A stretch of 64,000 nucleotides of DNA from Enterobacter pseudoroggenkampii (GCF_026420145.1 NZ_JAPMLV010000001.1:434001-498000), one strand, 5' to 3'; numbered from the stretch's first letter, positions 41,498 through 51,229 are shown. Numbers and translations are program-made. The notes: generated by a model from the letters alone, not told the origin.

Positions 41498-41530
41498 AGT
41501 AAAAAGGGGGATTAAACTCCCCCTTTTACT
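41498..41530. terminator. Bidirectional terminator between the TisB-like gene and pemB
   Basis: AGTAAAAAGGGGG-attaaact-CCCCCTTTTACT; T-rich on both exits, between two converging stop codons. Confidence 0.88.
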
Positions 41531-41539
41531 CTCATCTTA

Positions 41540-42823
41540 TTACTGCTTCGGCTCAGCAACCACTTTGCTACCCAGACCGCGGTTGTTGTATTCCCACATG
41601 CGGTTGAAGTTAGCGTCGTTCAGGTTGCGCTGCACGTTCCCTTTATCATCCATCGCACCGGTATTGCCGGAGAACGGACGTTTGGAGATTGCTGCATCAG
41701 CCCACGGCTTCGCCATGTTGAAGCCTTCGTTGATCACGCTGTCGCGGATCACGACCTGGCCGTTAGTGGCAGAGTCCACGTCCAGGGAACGTCCCAGCTG
41801 CGCCACGCCGTCACCGGCAGCATTAAAGCGGCTGTTCACGGCCAGGAAGCCGTAGAAGAGGTTAGACTGGGTTGCCGGAGCAAACACGTAACCTTCCTGC
41901 TGAGTACGTGAGTTCACCACGCGGAAATCGGTGTTATCAAACACCACCGCGCCGCGACCGGACACCAGATCCACGTCACCTTCAACGTAGCTGTTGGTCA
42001 CCAGGGTACGGGTCAGGCGGTTATTCTGCAGGGCGTTCTGCACGCCGCTGTTGGTCACGAAGAAGGTGTTCTGACGGCCCAGAATGTTGACGTTGTTAAT
42101 CTGCACCTGGTCACCATCGCTACGCAGCGCAACGGCCTGGTGGTTACCGGCATCAACGCTGTCGCCCAGGGTATTCTGGATGGTCAGGTTCTGCAGCTGC
42201 AGACCGTTATTCTGAGACCAGAACACCGCTGAGCACATCACGCCAATGGTGGCGGAACGCTTACTCTGGCAGTTATCAAACATGTACCACGCCGGTTTAC
42301 CCGGCATATATTTACCGGCCGGGTTCACCAGGTGACGCCAGGTGTTGCTGTCGATTTCGGAATCAATCGCCAGGCCAATTTTTACGTCGATAGCTTTTTC
42401 GCCCAGACCGTAAAGCGTAATGCTGCCTGGTGCGGCCGGAACATACACGGTGCCTTCATATTCACCTGGCAGGATCGCGATGTACTGGCGAGACGCGCTG
42501 TGTTTAGTGATGGCAGCATCAACCGCAGCCTGAATAGAGGTATGCGTTACGCCCTGCGCACCCGCCGGGCCTACCACGAAGTCAGGCTGTTTAGGCAGGT
42601 TAATAGACGACGGTGTCCACGGTGCAGCGTTAGGATCCATCGCTGAGAAGTAGTGCGCACGATCGAAGTTCTTCGCTTCATCAGCGGACAAAATCGGGCG
42701 GGAGGCGGTACCGGGCGCAACCTGCTCAGAAGGTCGCTGATCCGGTGGGGTTGAACTGCATGCGGATAAGGTCACGCCAAAGGCGAGTGCTAACGCCAGA
42801 CGGGAAATCCTGGAAATGTTCAA
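41540..42823 (-). CDS. pemB: Outer-membrane lipoprotein, pectin methylesterase family (YbhC)
   Basis: 427 aa with a TTG start, supported by AGGAG 7 nt upstream and by the family length. Signal peptide with lipobox (GVTLSAC-SSTPP), so a lipoprotein. The carbohydrate esterase family 8 right-handed beta-helix has catalytic regions QAVALRSDGDQ, NILGRQNTFF and YVEGDVDLVSGRGAVVFDN. E. coli YbhC is an acyl-CoA-thioesterase/pectinesterase-like lipoprotein of uncertain substrate. Confidence 0.93.
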   Translation of the reverse strand: MNISRISRLALALAFGVTLSACSSTPPDQRPSEQVAPGTASRPILSADEAKNFDRAHYFSAMDPNAAPWTPSSINLPKQPDFVVGPAGAQGVTHTSIQAAVDAAITKHSASRQYIAILPGEYEGTVYVPAAPGSITLYGLGEKAIDVKIGLAIDSEIDSNTWRHLVNPAGKYMPGKPAWYMFDNCQSKRSATIGVMCSAVFWSQNNGLQLQNLTIQNTLGDSVDAGNHQAVALRSDGDQVQINNVNILGRQNTFFVTNSGVQNALQNNRLTRTLVTNSYVEGDVDLVSGRGAVVFDNTDFRVVNSRTQQEGYVFAPATQSNLFYGFLAVNSRFNAAGDGVAQLGRSLDVDSATNGQVVIRDSVINEGFNMAKPWADAAISKRPFSGNTGAMDDKGNVQRNLNDANFNRMWEYNNRGLGSKVVAEPKQ

Positions 42824-42870
42824 GGTGAAGCTCCTGGGTATGCAAGTCTTTACGGGATAGACGAAATAGC

Positions 42871-42891
42871 CTGCTTTTTTATACTAAGTTG
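42871..42891. other. Lambda attB-like site
   Basis: CTGCTTTTTTATACTAAGTTG contains the full 15-bp lambda core GCTTTTTTATACTAA (42873-42887) and differs from the 21-bp E. coli attB (recalled) at one arm position (AAGTTG for AACTTG). It lies 48 nt upstream of pemB, the address of attB in E. coli (between ybhC and ybhB). No integrase or prophage is present. Confidence 0.85.
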
Positions 42892-42988
42892 AGCGAAACG
42901 GGAAGATAAAAAGGGTAAAAGTTGCATTTTTAGCCCCGAAGCCGCAGGTAAGTGATCACAAATAAATAACATTTTCCACAAAGTCGGT

Positions 42989-42994
42989 TGACAG
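42989..42994 (+). promoter_or_regulatory. -35 element of the hutIGC promoter (predicted)
   Basis: Consensus TTGACA followed about 16-17 nt later by an AATAAAT -10-like stretch, directly upstream of the HutC-like operator near 43014-43027. Confidence 0.45.
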
Positions 42995-43013
42995 CAGGCA
43001 ACAGATGAAAATA

Positions 43014-43027
43014 AATGTCTATACAAC
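43014..43027. promoter_or_regulatory. HutC operator at hutI
   Basis: ATGTCTATACAAC shares the 11-nt core TGTCTATACAA with the operator before hutU (46033-46046). It overlaps an ATG at 43015, arguing that translation starts further downstream. Confidence 0.7.
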
Positions 43028-43047
43028 CTATGACAAGTGGAATGCCC

Positions 43048-44271
43048 ATGCAGCAGATTCATCCCGACGATGTAATATGGCGAAATGCGCGACTGGCTAC
43101 GATGGTGCCGGACGTCTCTGCGCCCTATGGACTGAAAGAGCAACATGCCCTGGTCGTGCGCGGCCACACCCTTCTGGCCGTGATCCCTGAATCTGACATT
43201 CCTGCCGGACACCCTCACTGTGTCGATCTCCAGGGGCGTCTGGTCACGCCTGGCCTGATTGACTGCCATACCCACCTGGTGTTTGGCGGCGATCGCGCGG
43301 CGGAGTGGGAGCAGCGTCTGAATGGCGTCTCTTATCAAACCATCAGCGCCCAGGGGGGCGGGATTAACGCGACCGTGACGGCGACGCGCAGCAGCTCACC
43401 CGAAACCCTGCTTAAGCTGGCGCAGCAGCGGCTTCAGCGACTGATGAATGAAGGCGTCACTACGGTTGAAATCAAGTCGGGATACGGTCTAAACCCCGAG
43501 GCCGAAGAGAAGATGCTGCAGGTTGCCCGCCAGCTGAGCCTCAATAATCCGATCGATATCAGCCCAACGCTGCTGGCGGCCCATGCGGTTCCGTCGGAAT
43601 ACCGACAGGATCCAGATGCGTATCTCACGCTGGTCTGTGAGCAGATATTGCCCGCGCTGTGGCAAAAAGAGTTATATGAAGCAGTAGACGTGTTCTGCGA
43701 AAACGTCGGCTTTACCCCGTCGCAAACCGAGCGCCTCTTTCAGGCGGCAACCGCGCTCGGCATCCCGGTGAAAGGACATGTCGAACAGCTGTCGAATCAG
43801 GGCGGTGCGGCGCTGGTCAGCCGGTATAAGGGACTCTCCGCCGATCATATCGAATATCTTGACGACGCAGGCGTTCAGGCGATGGCGGAAAGCGGCACGG
43901 TTGCGGTCCTGTTGCCGGGGGCGTTCTATTTTCTGCAGGAGCGCCAGCGTCCGCCGGTTGAACAGCTCAGAAAACAGGGTGTCCCGATGGCGGTCGCCAC
44001 CGACTACAACCCCGGCACCAGCCCGTTTGCCAGCCTGCACCTGGCGATGAACATGGCCTGCGTCCAGTTTGGCCTGACGCCGGAAGAGGCCTGGGCTGGC
44101 GTGACGCGACACGCGGCGCAGGCGCTGGGGCGTGGTGCAACCCACGGACAGCTGCGGGCCGGGTTTGTCGCCGATTTTATCGTCTGGGATGCTCACCATC
44201 CGGTTGAGATGGTCTACGAGCCGGGACGCAATCCGCTGTATCAACGTATTTTCCGTGGGGAGGCAGTATGA
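43048..44271 (+). CDS. hutI: Imidazolonepropionase
   Basis: 407 aa from ATG 43048 ([19 protein letters not shown]), aligned with Salmonella/Klebsiella HutI. In-frame ATGs at 43015, 43030 and 43042 fall in or next to the HutC operator and would add residues the family lacks. Amidohydrolase fold: metal motif [21 protein letters not shown], then [17 protein letters not shown] and [10 protein letters not shown]. It opens imidazolone-5-propionate to N-formimino-L-glutamate. First gene of hutIGC. Confidence 0.95.
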   Translation: MQQIHPDDVIWRNARLATMVPDVSAPYGLKEQHALVVRGHTLLAVIPESDIPAGHPHCVDLQGRLVTPGLIDCHTHLVFGGDRAAEWEQRLNGVSYQTISAQGGGINATVTATRSSSPETLLKLAQQRLQRLMNEGVTTVEIKSGYGLNPEAEEKMLQVARQLSLNNPIDISPTLLAAHAVPSEYRQDPDAYLTLVCEQILPALWQKELYEAVDVFCENVGFTPSQTERLFQAATALGIPVKGHVEQLSNQGGAALVSRYKGLSADHIEYLDDAGVQAMAESGTVAVLLPGAFYFLQERQRPPVEQLRKQGVPMAVATDYNPGTSPFASLHLAMNMACVQFGLTPEEAWAGVTRHAAQALGRGATHGQLRAGFVADFIVWDAHHPVEMVYEPGRNPLYQRIFRGEAV

Positions 44272-45206
44272 GGTTATGGCGGCCCGTAGCCGAAACGGTC
44301 TGGCAGGGGCGCGACGACAGCGCCGAGGCCAGCAATGCGACGCGCATTTTCCAGACGATACGGCAGCAGGGGCAGTTCACGCCGCTTTCATCCGGCATCG
44401 CGCTGATAGGCTTTGAATGTGATGCAGGCGTAAAACGCAATCAGGGCAGGCCCGGCGCCGTGCAGGCGCCGGATATGCTTCGAAAGGCGCTGGCGAATAT
44501 GGCAAGCCATCAGGGACACGATCGGCTGGCGGATATGGGCTCGGTTTACGTTGAAGGCGACGAACTGGAAGCGGCACAGCAGGCGTTAAGCGATGCCGTC
44601 ACGGCCTGTCAGCAGTCCGGAATGCGTACGCTGGTCTTTGGCGGTGGGCACGAAACCGCCTGGGCGCACGGTCGGGGCGTTCTTGACGCGTTCCCTAACG
44701 AGCGCGTGGCGGTGATCAACCTTGATGCGCATCTTGACCTGCGCAAGGCTGACCGGGCGACGTCCGGCACCCCGTTTCGTCAGCTGGCGCACTATTGCGA
44801 TGAGCGCGGGCGGGAATTTCAGTACGCCTGCTTTGGCGTGAGCCGGGCGGCGAACACGCAGGCGCTGTGGGATGAGGCTGAACGCCTGAACGTCACGCTG
44901 GTGGAAGATCTCCATTTCAGGCGCGATGCGCTATCTTCGCTGGAAAAAGTGCTGGCGCAGGCTGACCGTATCTACCTGACGATCGATCTGGACGTCCTGC
45001 CCGCCAGCGAAATGCCTGCCGTTTCCGCTCCGGCTGCGTTAGGCATACCGGCACTGGATCTTCTGCCGGTTATCGAACAAATCTGCCGTAGCGGTAAGCT
45101 ACAGGCCGCCGATCTGGTAGAGTTTAACCCGCAGTACGATCGGGACGGACAGGGCGCAAAGCTTGCCGCCCGTCTGGCCTGGCAAATTGCTCACTGGTGG
45201 GCATAA
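44268..45206 (+). CDS. hutG: Formimidoylglutamase
   Basis: 312 aa, arginase/ureohydrolase family. Mn-binding motifs [24 protein letters not shown] and [18 protein letters not shown]. It hydrolyses formiminoglutamate to glutamate and formamide. Its ATG overlaps the hutI stop (ATGA). Confidence 0.96.
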   Translation: MRLWRPVAETVWQGRDDSAEASNATRIFQTIRQQGQFTPLSSGIALIGFECDAGVKRNQGRPGAVQAPDMLRKALANMASHQGHDRLADMGSVYVEGDELEAAQQALSDAVTACQQSGMRTLVFGGGHETAWAHGRGVLDAFPNERVAVINLDAHLDLRKADRATSGTPFRQLAHYCDERGREFQYACFGVSRAANTQALWDEAERLNVTLVEDLHFRRDALSSLEKVLAQADRIYLTIDLDVLPASEMPAVSAPAALGIPALDLLPVIEQICRSGKLQAADLVEFNPQYDRDGQGAKLAARLAWQIAHWWA

Positions 45207-45225
45207 CACTATTCAAGGAGTTACG

Positions 45226-45960
45226 ATGTTTTCACGCTCACCTCTGCCGCAGTCGAGCTCTCCCGCGCCTTTCTACGAAAAGGTGAAGCAGGCGATCAGC
45301 GAAAAAATCGCCACCGGCGTCTGGCGGCCGCACGATCGCATTCCCTCGGAGGCCGAGCTGGTGGCGCAGTTTGGTTTTAGCCGGATGACCGTCAACCGGG
45401 CGCTGCGCGAGTTGACCGACGAAGGGCTTCTGGTGCGCCTGCAGGGCGTGGGGACATTTGTGGCGGAACCGAAAGGGCAATCCGCCCTGTTTGAAATCCG
45501 CAGTATTGCCGATGAGATAACCTCGCGTAATCACCAGCACCGCTGTGAGGTACTGGTGCTCGAAGAGACCCAGGCCAGCGCCGAGCAGGCGGTAGAGCTG
45601 AATGTCAAAGAAGGCAGCCGGATCTTCCACTCGGTTATGGTGCATTTTGAGAACGACATTCCGGTGCAGATTGAAGATCGCTGCGTGAACGCTGAACGGA
45701 TACCGGACTATCTGAACCAGGATTACACCCAGACCACCCCGCACGCCTATCTCTCGCTCGTCGCACCGTTGACGGAAGGGGAGCACATTGTGGAGGCCGT
45801 GCGCGCCACGCCGCAGGAGTGCGAGCGGCTGCGCATTAAAGAGCACGATCCGTGCCTGCTAATTCGCCGTCGGACCTGGTCCTCGTCGCACATCGTGTCG
45901 CATGCCCGACTGCTTTTCCCGGGGAACCGTTACCGGCTGCAGGGCCACTTTATGTCATAA
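45226..45960 (+). CDS. hutC: Histidine utilisation repressor HutC (GntR family)
   Basis: 244 aa from ATG 45226 (MFSRSPLPQSSSPAPFYEK), preceded by AAGGAG; a longer frame starting inside hutG lacks a ribosome site. N-terminal GntR winged helix (YEKVKQAISEKIATGVW, IPSEAELVAQFGFSRMTVNRAL) and a C-terminal UTRA domain that senses urocanate (SIADEITSRNHQHRCEV, VQIEDRCVNAERIPDYLNQ). Operators are predicted at hutI and hutU. Confidence 0.95.
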   Translation: MFSRSPLPQSSSPAPFYEKVKQAISEKIATGVWRPHDRIPSEAELVAQFGFSRMTVNRALRELTDEGLLVRLQGVGTFVAEPKGQSALFEIRSIADEITSRNHQHRCEVLVLEETQASAEQAVELNVKEGSRIFHSVMVHFENDIPVQIEDRCVNAERIPDYLNQDYTQTTPHAYLSLVAPLTEGEHIVEAVRATPQECERLRIKEHDPCLLIRRRTWSSSHIVSHARLLFPGNRYRLQGHFMS

Positions 45961-45970
45961 GTTTTAAAAG

Positions 45971-45986
45971 CGTGATAGCTAACGCA
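45971..45986. promoter_or_regulatory. CRP-like site of hutUH
   Basis: CGTGA-N6-ACGCA, a degenerate TGTGA-N6-TCACA. Its centre (45978.5) is about 81 nt upstream of the predicted start near 46059, matching the CAP position I recall for Klebsiella hutUH. Confidence 0.5.
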
Positions 45987-45988
45987 AT

Positions 45989-46003
45989 ATAACAAAATTG
46001 TAT
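45989..46003 (+). promoter_or_regulatory. NAC binding site of hutUH
   Basis: ATAACAAAATTGTAT matches ATA-N6-TnGTAT exactly. Centred about 63 nt upstream of the predicted start, the position from which NAC activates hutUH under nitrogen limitation in Klebsiella. Confidence 0.72.
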
Positions 46004-46023
46004 CTTTTTTGTTAAAACTGACC

Positions 46024-46052
46024 TTGTGTGTGCTTGTCTATACAAGTATATC
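46024..46052 (+). promoter_or_regulatory. Predicted hutU promoter with embedded HutC operator
   Basis: Weak -35 TTGTGT (46024-46029), 17-nt spacer, -10 TATATC (46047-46052). The palindrome CTTGTCTATACAAG (46033-46046) fills the spacer, so HutC would block polymerase directly. A weak -35 fits an activator-dependent promoter. Confidence 0.65.
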
Positions 46053-46086
46053 TAAATGCATCACTGTCCCGTATGAGGAGCACACA

Positions 46087-47775
46087 ATGTCGTCAGGTAA
46101 ATACCGCCAGCAGGATGTCCGCGCCGCGCGCGGCACCACTCTCACCGCCAAAAGCTGGCTTACCGAAGCCCCGCTGCGTATGTTGATGAACAACCTTGAT
46201 CCTGAGGTAGCGGAGAACCCCCACGAGCTGGTGGTCTACGGCGGCATAGGCCGCGCCGCGCGCAACTGGGAATGCTATGACGCAATTGTAAAATCCCTGA
46301 CCGAACTCGAACACGACGAAACCCTGCTGGTGCAGTCCGGCAAGCCGGTGGGCGTGTTCAAAACGCACAAAAACGCGCCGCGCGTGCTGATCGCCAACTC
46401 TAACCTCGTGCCGCACTGGGCCACCTGGGAACACTTCAACGAACTGGACGCGAAAGGGTTGGCGATGTATGGCCAGATGACCGCGGGTAGCTGGATCTAC
46501 ATCGGCAGTCAGGGGATTGTGCAGGGCACCTACGAAACCTTCGTGGAAGCCGGTCGCCAGCACTATAACGGTTTGCTGAAAGGCCGCTGGGTACTGACCG
46601 CGGGTCTCGGTGGGATGGGCGGCGCGCAGCCGCTGGCCGCCACGCTTGCCGGCGCGTGCTCGCTGAACATTGAATGCCAGCAGAGCCGCATTGATTTCCG
46701 CCTGCGTACCCGTTACGTCGACGAACAGGCAACCGATCTGGACGATGCGCTGGCGCGCATCAAAAAATACACGTCTGAAGGTAAAGCGGTGTCGATTGCC
46801 CTGTGCGGCAACGCGGCAGACATTCTCCCGCAGCTCGTCGCCCGCGGCGTACGCCCGGATCTCGTGACCGACCAGACCAGCGCCCATGACCCGCTGCACG
46901 GTTACCTGCCAAAAGGCTGGACGTGGGAAGCCTATCAGCAAAAAGCGGAAACCGATCCGGAAGGCACGGTGCTTGCCGCGAAACGCTCCATGGCGGAACA
47001 CGTCTCCGCGATGCTGGCCTTCAGCAAGATGGGCATTCCGACCTTTGATTACGGCAACAACATTCGCCAGATGGCGAAAGAGATGGGCGTGAATAACGCC
47101 TTCGACTTCCCGGGCTTCGTTCCGGCCTATATCCGCCCGCTGTTCTGCCGCGGCATCGGTCCGTTCCGCTGGGTTGCCCTGTCCGGTGACCCGGAGGATA
47201 TCTACAAAACCGACGCCAAAGTGAAGGAGATCGTCGCCGATGACGAACACCTGCACCGCTGGCTGGACATGGCCCGCGAGCGCATTAACTTCCAGGGGCT
47301 GCCGGCGCGTATCTGCTGGGTAGGGCTGGAGTGGCGGCAAAAACTCGGTCTGGCCTTCAACGAAATGGTGCGCAGCGGTGAAGTTTCCGCGCCGATCGTC
47401 ATTGGCCGCGACCACCTGGACTCCGGCTCCGTCGCCAGCCCGAACCGCGAAACCGAAGCCATGCGCGACGGCTCGGATGCGGTCTCCGACTGGCCGCTGC
47501 TGAACGCCCTGCTGAATACCGCCAGCGGCGCAACCTGGGTATCGCTGCACCACGGCGGCGGCGTGGGGATGGGCTTCTCCCAGCATTCCGGGATGGTCAT
47601 CGTCTGCGACGGAACCGATGAAGCCGCCGCGCGTATCGCTCGCGTGCTGCACAACGACCCGGCAACCGGCGTGATGCGTCACGCGGATGCGGGTTACGAG
47701 ATTGCCATTGACTGTGCCAAAGAGCAGGGCCTTAACCTGCCGATGATCCCTGCCACACAAGGAAAGCATGAATGA
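46087..47775 (+). CDS. hutU: Urocanate hydratase
   Basis: 562 aa from ATG 46087 ([16 protein letters not shown]) with GAGGAG upstream; extra in-frame codons from 46009 lie in the promoter. NAD-dependent urocanase with the family blocks [20 protein letters not shown] (NAD-binding loop), [40 protein letters not shown] and the C-terminal [20 protein letters not shown] region. It converts urocanate to imidazolonepropionate. hutH overlaps its end (ATGA). Confidence 0.97.
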   Translation: MSSGKYRQQDVRAARGTTLTAKSWLTEAPLRMLMNNLDPEVAENPHELVVYGGIGRAARNWECYDAIVKSLTELEHDETLLVQSGKPVGVFKTHKNAPRVLIANSNLVPHWATWEHFNELDAKGLAMYGQMTAGSWIYIGSQGIVQGTYETFVEAGRQHYNGLLKGRWVLTAGLGGMGGAQPLAATLAGACSLNIECQQSRIDFRLRTRYVDEQATDLDDALARIKKYTSEGKAVSIALCGNAADILPQLVARGVRPDLVTDQTSAHDPLHGYLPKGWTWEAYQQKAETDPEGTVLAAKRSMAEHVSAMLAFSKMGIPTFDYGNNIRQMAKEMGVNNAFDFPGFVPAYIRPLFCRGIGPFRWVALSGDPEDIYKTDAKVKEIVADDEHLHRWLDMARERINFQGLPARICWVGLEWRQKLGLAFNEMVRSGEVSAPIVIGRDHLDSGSVASPNRETEAMRDGSDAVSDWPLLNALLNTASGATWVSLHHGGGVGMGFSQHSGMVIVCDGTDEAAARIARVLHNDPATGVMRHADAGYEIAIDCAKEQGLNLPMIPATQGKHE

Positions 47776-49292
47776 ACGCATTAACACTCACTCCCGGCTC
47801 GCTGACGCTCAAACAGCTGCGTAACGTCTGGCGTAAACCGGTCACCCTTTCGCTTGATGAAAGCGCGCACGCGGCCATTAATGACAGCGTTGCCTGTGTG
47901 GAAGCCATTGTGGCCGAAGGGCGCACGGCTTACGGGATTAACACCGGCTTTGGGCTGCTGGCACAGACCCGCATCGCGACGCACGATCTGGAAAACTTAC
48001 AGCGTTCGCTGGTGCTGTCGCACGCGGCGGGCGTCGGCCAGCCGCTTGACGATGAGATTGTCCGTCTGATGATGGTGCTCAAAATCAACAGCCTGGCGCG
48101 CGGCTTTTCCGGCATTCGCCTGAGCGTGATTCAGGCGCTGATGGCGCTGGTCAATGCGGAAGTCTATCCGTGGATCCCGGCAAAAGGCTCTGTTGGGGCA
48201 TCCGGCGATCTTGCCCCGCTGGCGCACATGTCGCTGCTGCTGCTGGGCGAAGGCAAAGCGCGCTGGCAGGGCGAGTGGCTGCCTGCGAAAGAGGCGCTGA
48301 AAAAAGCCGGCTTAACGCCCATTACGCTGGCGGCGAAAGAGGGGCTGGCGCTGCTGAACGGCACGCAGGCATCGACCGCCTTCGCGCTGCGCGGCCTGTT
48401 TGAAGCGGAAGATCTGTTTGCCTCTGCGGTGGTGTGCGGCGCGCTGACCACCGAAGCCGTGCTGGGCTCGCGTCGCCCGTTCGATGCCCGCATCCACGAG
48501 GTGCGCGGTCAGCGTGGGCAGATTGATGCCGCCGCGATGTACCGTCACGTGCTTACCGACACCAGCGAAATTGCCGATTCACACCATAACTGCGAAAAGG
48601 TGCAGGATCCGTATTCCCTGCGCTGCCAGCCGCAGGTGATGGGCGCGTGCCTGACGCAGCTGCGCCAGGCGGCGGAGGTGCTGCTGGTGGAGGCCAACGC
48701 GGTGTCCGATAACCCGCTGGTGTTCGCTCAGGAAAACGAGGTGGTCTCCGGCGGTAACTTCCACGCCGAGCCGGTAGCGATGGCGGCGGATAATATCGCC
48801 CTGGCGATTGCCGAAGTCGGCGCGTTGTCCGAGCGCCGTATCGCGCTGATGATGGATAAACATATGTCCCAGCTGCCACCGTTCCTGGTGCGTAACGGCG
48901 GGGTCAACTCGGGCTTTATGATTGCCCAGGTGACGGCCGCAGCGCTGGCAAGCGAGAACAAAGCCCTGTCGCACCCGCACAGCGTGGACAGCCTGCCAAC
49001 GTCTGCAAACCAGGAAGATCACGTTTCGATGGCACCGGCTGCCGGGCGTCGTCTCTGGGAAATGGCCTCCAACACCCGCGGCGTGCTGGCGGTGGAATGG
49101 CTGGCGGCAAGTCAGGGGATCGATCTGCGTGAAGGGCTAAAATCCAGTCCGCTGCTGGAGCAGGCGCGTCATGCGCTGCGCGAGCATGTATCGCATTACG
49201 ATGACGACCGCTTCTTTGCGCCGGATATTGATAAGGCGATGCAGCTTCTGGAAGAGGGGCGGCTGGTGGGGCTGTTACCTTCGGTGCTGTGA
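47772..49292 (+). CDS. hutH: Histidine ammonia-lyase
   Basis: 506 aa. The MIO prosthetic group forms from Ala143-Ser144-Gly145 in [23 protein letters not shown] holds the catalytic Tyr. Other family blocks are [11 protein letters not shown] and [21 protein letters not shown]. It deaminates histidine to urocanate, the first step of the pathway; here it is the last gene, coupled to hutU by ATGA. No histidine permease gene (hutT/hutP) lies in the cluster. Confidence 0.97.
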   Translation: MNALTLTPGSLTLKQLRNVWRKPVTLSLDESAHAAINDSVACVEAIVAEGRTAYGINTGFGLLAQTRIATHDLENLQRSLVLSHAAGVGQPLDDEIVRLMMVLKINSLARGFSGIRLSVIQALMALVNAEVYPWIPAKGSVGASGDLAPLAHMSLLLLGEGKARWQGEWLPAKEALKKAGLTPITLAAKEGLALLNGTQASTAFALRGLFEAEDLFASAVVCGALTTEAVLGSRRPFDARIHEVRGQRGQIDAAAMYRHVLTDTSEIADSHHNCEKVQDPYSLRCQPQVMGACLTQLRQAAEVLLVEANAVSDNPLVFAQENEVVSGGNFHAEPVAMAADNIALAIAEVGALSERRIALMMDKHMSQLPPFLVRNGGVNSGFMIAQVTAAALASENKALSHPHSVDSLPTSANQEDHVSMAPAAGRRLWEMASNTRGVLAVEWLAASQGIDLREGLKSSPLLEQARHALREHVSHYDDDRFFAPDIDKAMQLLEEGRLVGLLPSVL

Positions 49293-49297
49293 TTTTT

Positions 49298-49331
49298 CCC
49301 CTCACCCTAACCCTCTCCCAAAGGGAGAGGG
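49298..49331. repeat. GC-rich palindromic intergenic repeat, copy C1
   Basis: CCCCTCACCCTAACCCTCTCCC-aaa-GGGAGAGGG. It forms an inverted pair with copy C2 only 13 nt away, between the convergent genes hutH and ybhB. Confidence 0.82.
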
Positions 49332-49344
49332 AATTGCCAGGTTT

Positions 49345-49393
49345 TCTCCCTCTCCCTGTGGGAGAGGGCCGGGGTGAGGGCATCAGCCCGCAC
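49345..49393. repeat. GC-rich palindromic intergenic repeat, copy C2
   Basis: TCTCCCTCTCCCTGTGGGAG then AGGGCCGGGGTGAGGGCATCAG, in the same orientation as copies A and D. With C1 it can fold into a long compound hairpin, the most likely transcription barrier between hutH and ybhB. Confidence 0.82.
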
Positions 49394-49395
49394 TA

Positions 49396-49872
49396 TTACG
49401 AATACATCGCCGTAATCGACGCGCTGCCCAGCGTATGGAAATGCACGTTAAACCCGACCATCGCGCCGCTCGCCCCTTCATCGACCTCAATCTTATCCAC
49501 ATCCAGCGCGTGCACCGTGAAGATATAGCGGTGGGTTTCCCCTTTTGGCGGCGCCGCGCCGCCGTAGCCCGCTTTACCGAAGTCAGTGCGCGTCTGAATG
49601 GCACCTTCAGGCAGGGCAACCAGGTCTGAACCGGAACCCTGCGGCAGGACGCGCGTGTCGGCAGGCAGGTTCGCCACAATCCAGTGCCACCAGCCGGAGC
49701 CAGTAGGCGCATCCGGGTCGTAGCAGGTCACGACAAAGCTTTTGGTGCCTGCCGGAACCTCATCCCATGCCAGGTGTGGGGAGATATTGTCTCCCTGATA
49801 CCCCATGCCGTTGAAAACGTGACGCTCCGGCAGTTTTTCACCGTCGCGCAGATCTTTGCTGATGATTTTCAT
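49396..49872 (-). CDS. ybhB: Phosphatidylethanolamine-binding-protein family YbhB
   Basis: 158 aa from ATG 49872 (MKIISKDLRDGEKLPERHV). PEBP/RKIP-like fold: ligand-site motif YDPDAPTGSGWWHW and GETHRYIFTVHALD. No signal peptide, so cytoplasmic. The physiological role in E. coli is unknown. A start 33 nt earlier is possible, but the family starts MK(I/L)IS. Confidence 0.94.
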   Translation of the reverse strand: MKIISKDLRDGEKLPERHVFNGMGYQGDNISPHLAWDEVPAGTKSFVVTCYDPDAPTGSGWWHWIVANLPADTRVLPQGSGSDLVALPEGAIQTRTDFGKAGYGGAAPPKGETHRYIFTVHALDVDKIEVDEGASGAMVGFNVHFHTLGSASITAMYS

Positions 49873-49920
49873 ACGGTTTACCCTCGTTGATCGCTCGTTC
49901 AGCAAGTGTAATGCATAGGG

Positions 49921-51222
49921 TTAAATCGTGAAATGCGCGGGAATGTTAACGGCTGTTACAACCGCGTCGGTTAATTTACGCAGCTGCTCCGACGTAATGC
50001 TGTACGGCGGCATCAGGTAGATAAGCTTGCCGAAAGGCCGTACCCACACGCCCTGGTCCACGAAGAAGCGCTGTAGCGCCGCCATATTCACCGGATGGGT
50101 GGTTTCAATCACCCCGATGGCGCCCAGCACCCGCACGTCCGCCACGAAATTCGCCCCCGAGGCGGCGCTCAGCTCCGCTTTCAGCTCCGCTTTCAGCTGC
50201 GCTTCAATCGCCGCAACCTGCGTCTGCCACTCGCCGCTCTCCAGAATGGCGAGGCTTTCGCTTGCGACGGCGCAGGCGAGAGGGTTACCCATAAACGTCG
50301 GGCCGTGCATAAAGCAGCCCGCTTCGCCGTCGCTGATGGTGTCGGCGACCTGGCGGGTCGTGAGCGTGGCGGAGAGCGTCATGGTGCCGCCGGTCAGCGC
50401 TTTGCCGAGGCACAGAATATCCGGGGCGATACCCGCATGTTCGCAGGCAAACAGCTTGCCGGTGCGGCCAAAGCCGGTGGCGATCTCATCGGCAATCAGC
50501 AGAATGCCCTCGCGGTCGCACATCCTGCGAATACGCTTCAGCCATTCCGGGTGGTACATCCGCATCCCGCCCGCACCCTGCACAATCGGCTCAAGTATCA
50601 CGGCGGCGATTTCATGGCGATGCGCCGCCATCAGCCGCGCGAAGCCGACCATGTCCATTTCGTTCCACTCGCCGTCGAAGCGGCTCTGGGGGGCCGGGGC
50701 AAACAGGTTTTCCGGCAGATAGCCCTTCCACAGGCTATGCATGGAGTTGTCCGGATCGCATACCGACATCGCCCCGAAGGTATCCCCGTGATAGCCGTTG
50801 CGGAAGGTGAGGAACCGCTGGCGCGTTTCGCCCTTCGCGTGCCAGTACTGCAGCGCCATTTTCATCGCCACTTCCACCGCCACGGAGCCGGAATCCGCCA
50901 GGAACACGCACTCCAGCGAGTCAGGCGTCATCGCCACCAGGCGACGGCATAAATCCACCGCGGGCTGATGGGTGATCCCGCCGAACATCACGTGCGACAT
51001 CTGGTCAATCTGCGCCTTCATTGCCGCATTCAGGCGCGGGTGGTTGTACCCGTGAATGGCCGCCCACCAGGAGGACATCCCGTCAACGAGCTGTTCGCCG
51101 CTGGCGAGATGCAGCTCGCAGCCGTGGGCGGAGGCCACCGGATAGACGGGAAGGGGGCGGGTCGTGGAGGTGTAAGGGTGCCAGATATGCTGCTTGTCGA
51201 AGGCGAGATCGTCCTGGGTCAT
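49921..51222 (-). CDS. bioA: Adenosylmethionine-8-amino-7-oxononanoate aminotransferase
   Basis: 433 aa from ATG 51222 ([19 protein letters not shown]). An upstream in-frame ATG at 51240 lies in the BirA operator and is rejected. Class III aminotransferase; the PLP Lys is in [15 protein letters not shown], with [18 protein letters not shown] and [15 protein letters not shown]. It uses S-adenosylmethionine as amino donor in biotin synthesis. Divergent from bioBFCD. Confidence 0.97.
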   Translation of the reverse strand: MTQDDLAFDKQHIWHPYTSTTRPLPVYPVASAHGCELHLASGEQLVDGMSSWWAAIHGYNHPRLNAAMKAQIDQMSHVMFGGITHQPAVDLCRRLVAMTPDSLECVFLADSGSVAVEVAMKMALQYWHAKGETRQRFLTFRNGYHGDTFGAMSVCDPDNSMHSLWKGYLPENLFAPAPQSRFDGEWNEMDMVGFARLMAAHRHEIAAVILEPIVQGAGGMRMYHPEWLKRIRRMCDREGILLIADEIATGFGRTGKLFACEHAGIAPDILCLGKALTGGTMTLSATLTTRQVADTISDGEAGCFMHGPTFMGNPLACAVASESLAILESGEWQTQVAAIEAQLKAELKAELSAASGANFVADVRVLGAIGVIETTHPVNMAALQRFFVDQGVWVRPFGKLIYLMPPYSITSEQLRKLTDAVVTAVNIPAHFTI

Positions 51223-51229
51223 AATCGAC

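Noticed and set aside
42824..43047. Integrated element at the attB-like site
   Set aside because: Only one core copy is present, with no integrase, excisionase or second junction in the window.
46093..47787. 564-codon open frame opposite hutU
   Set aside because: Covers hutU almost exactly; composition is the mirror of hutU codons. Not a gene.
49298..49393. Short repeats resembling a minimal CRISPR
   Set aside because: Only two inverted palindromic units with a 13-nt gap; no regular spacers and no cas genes.
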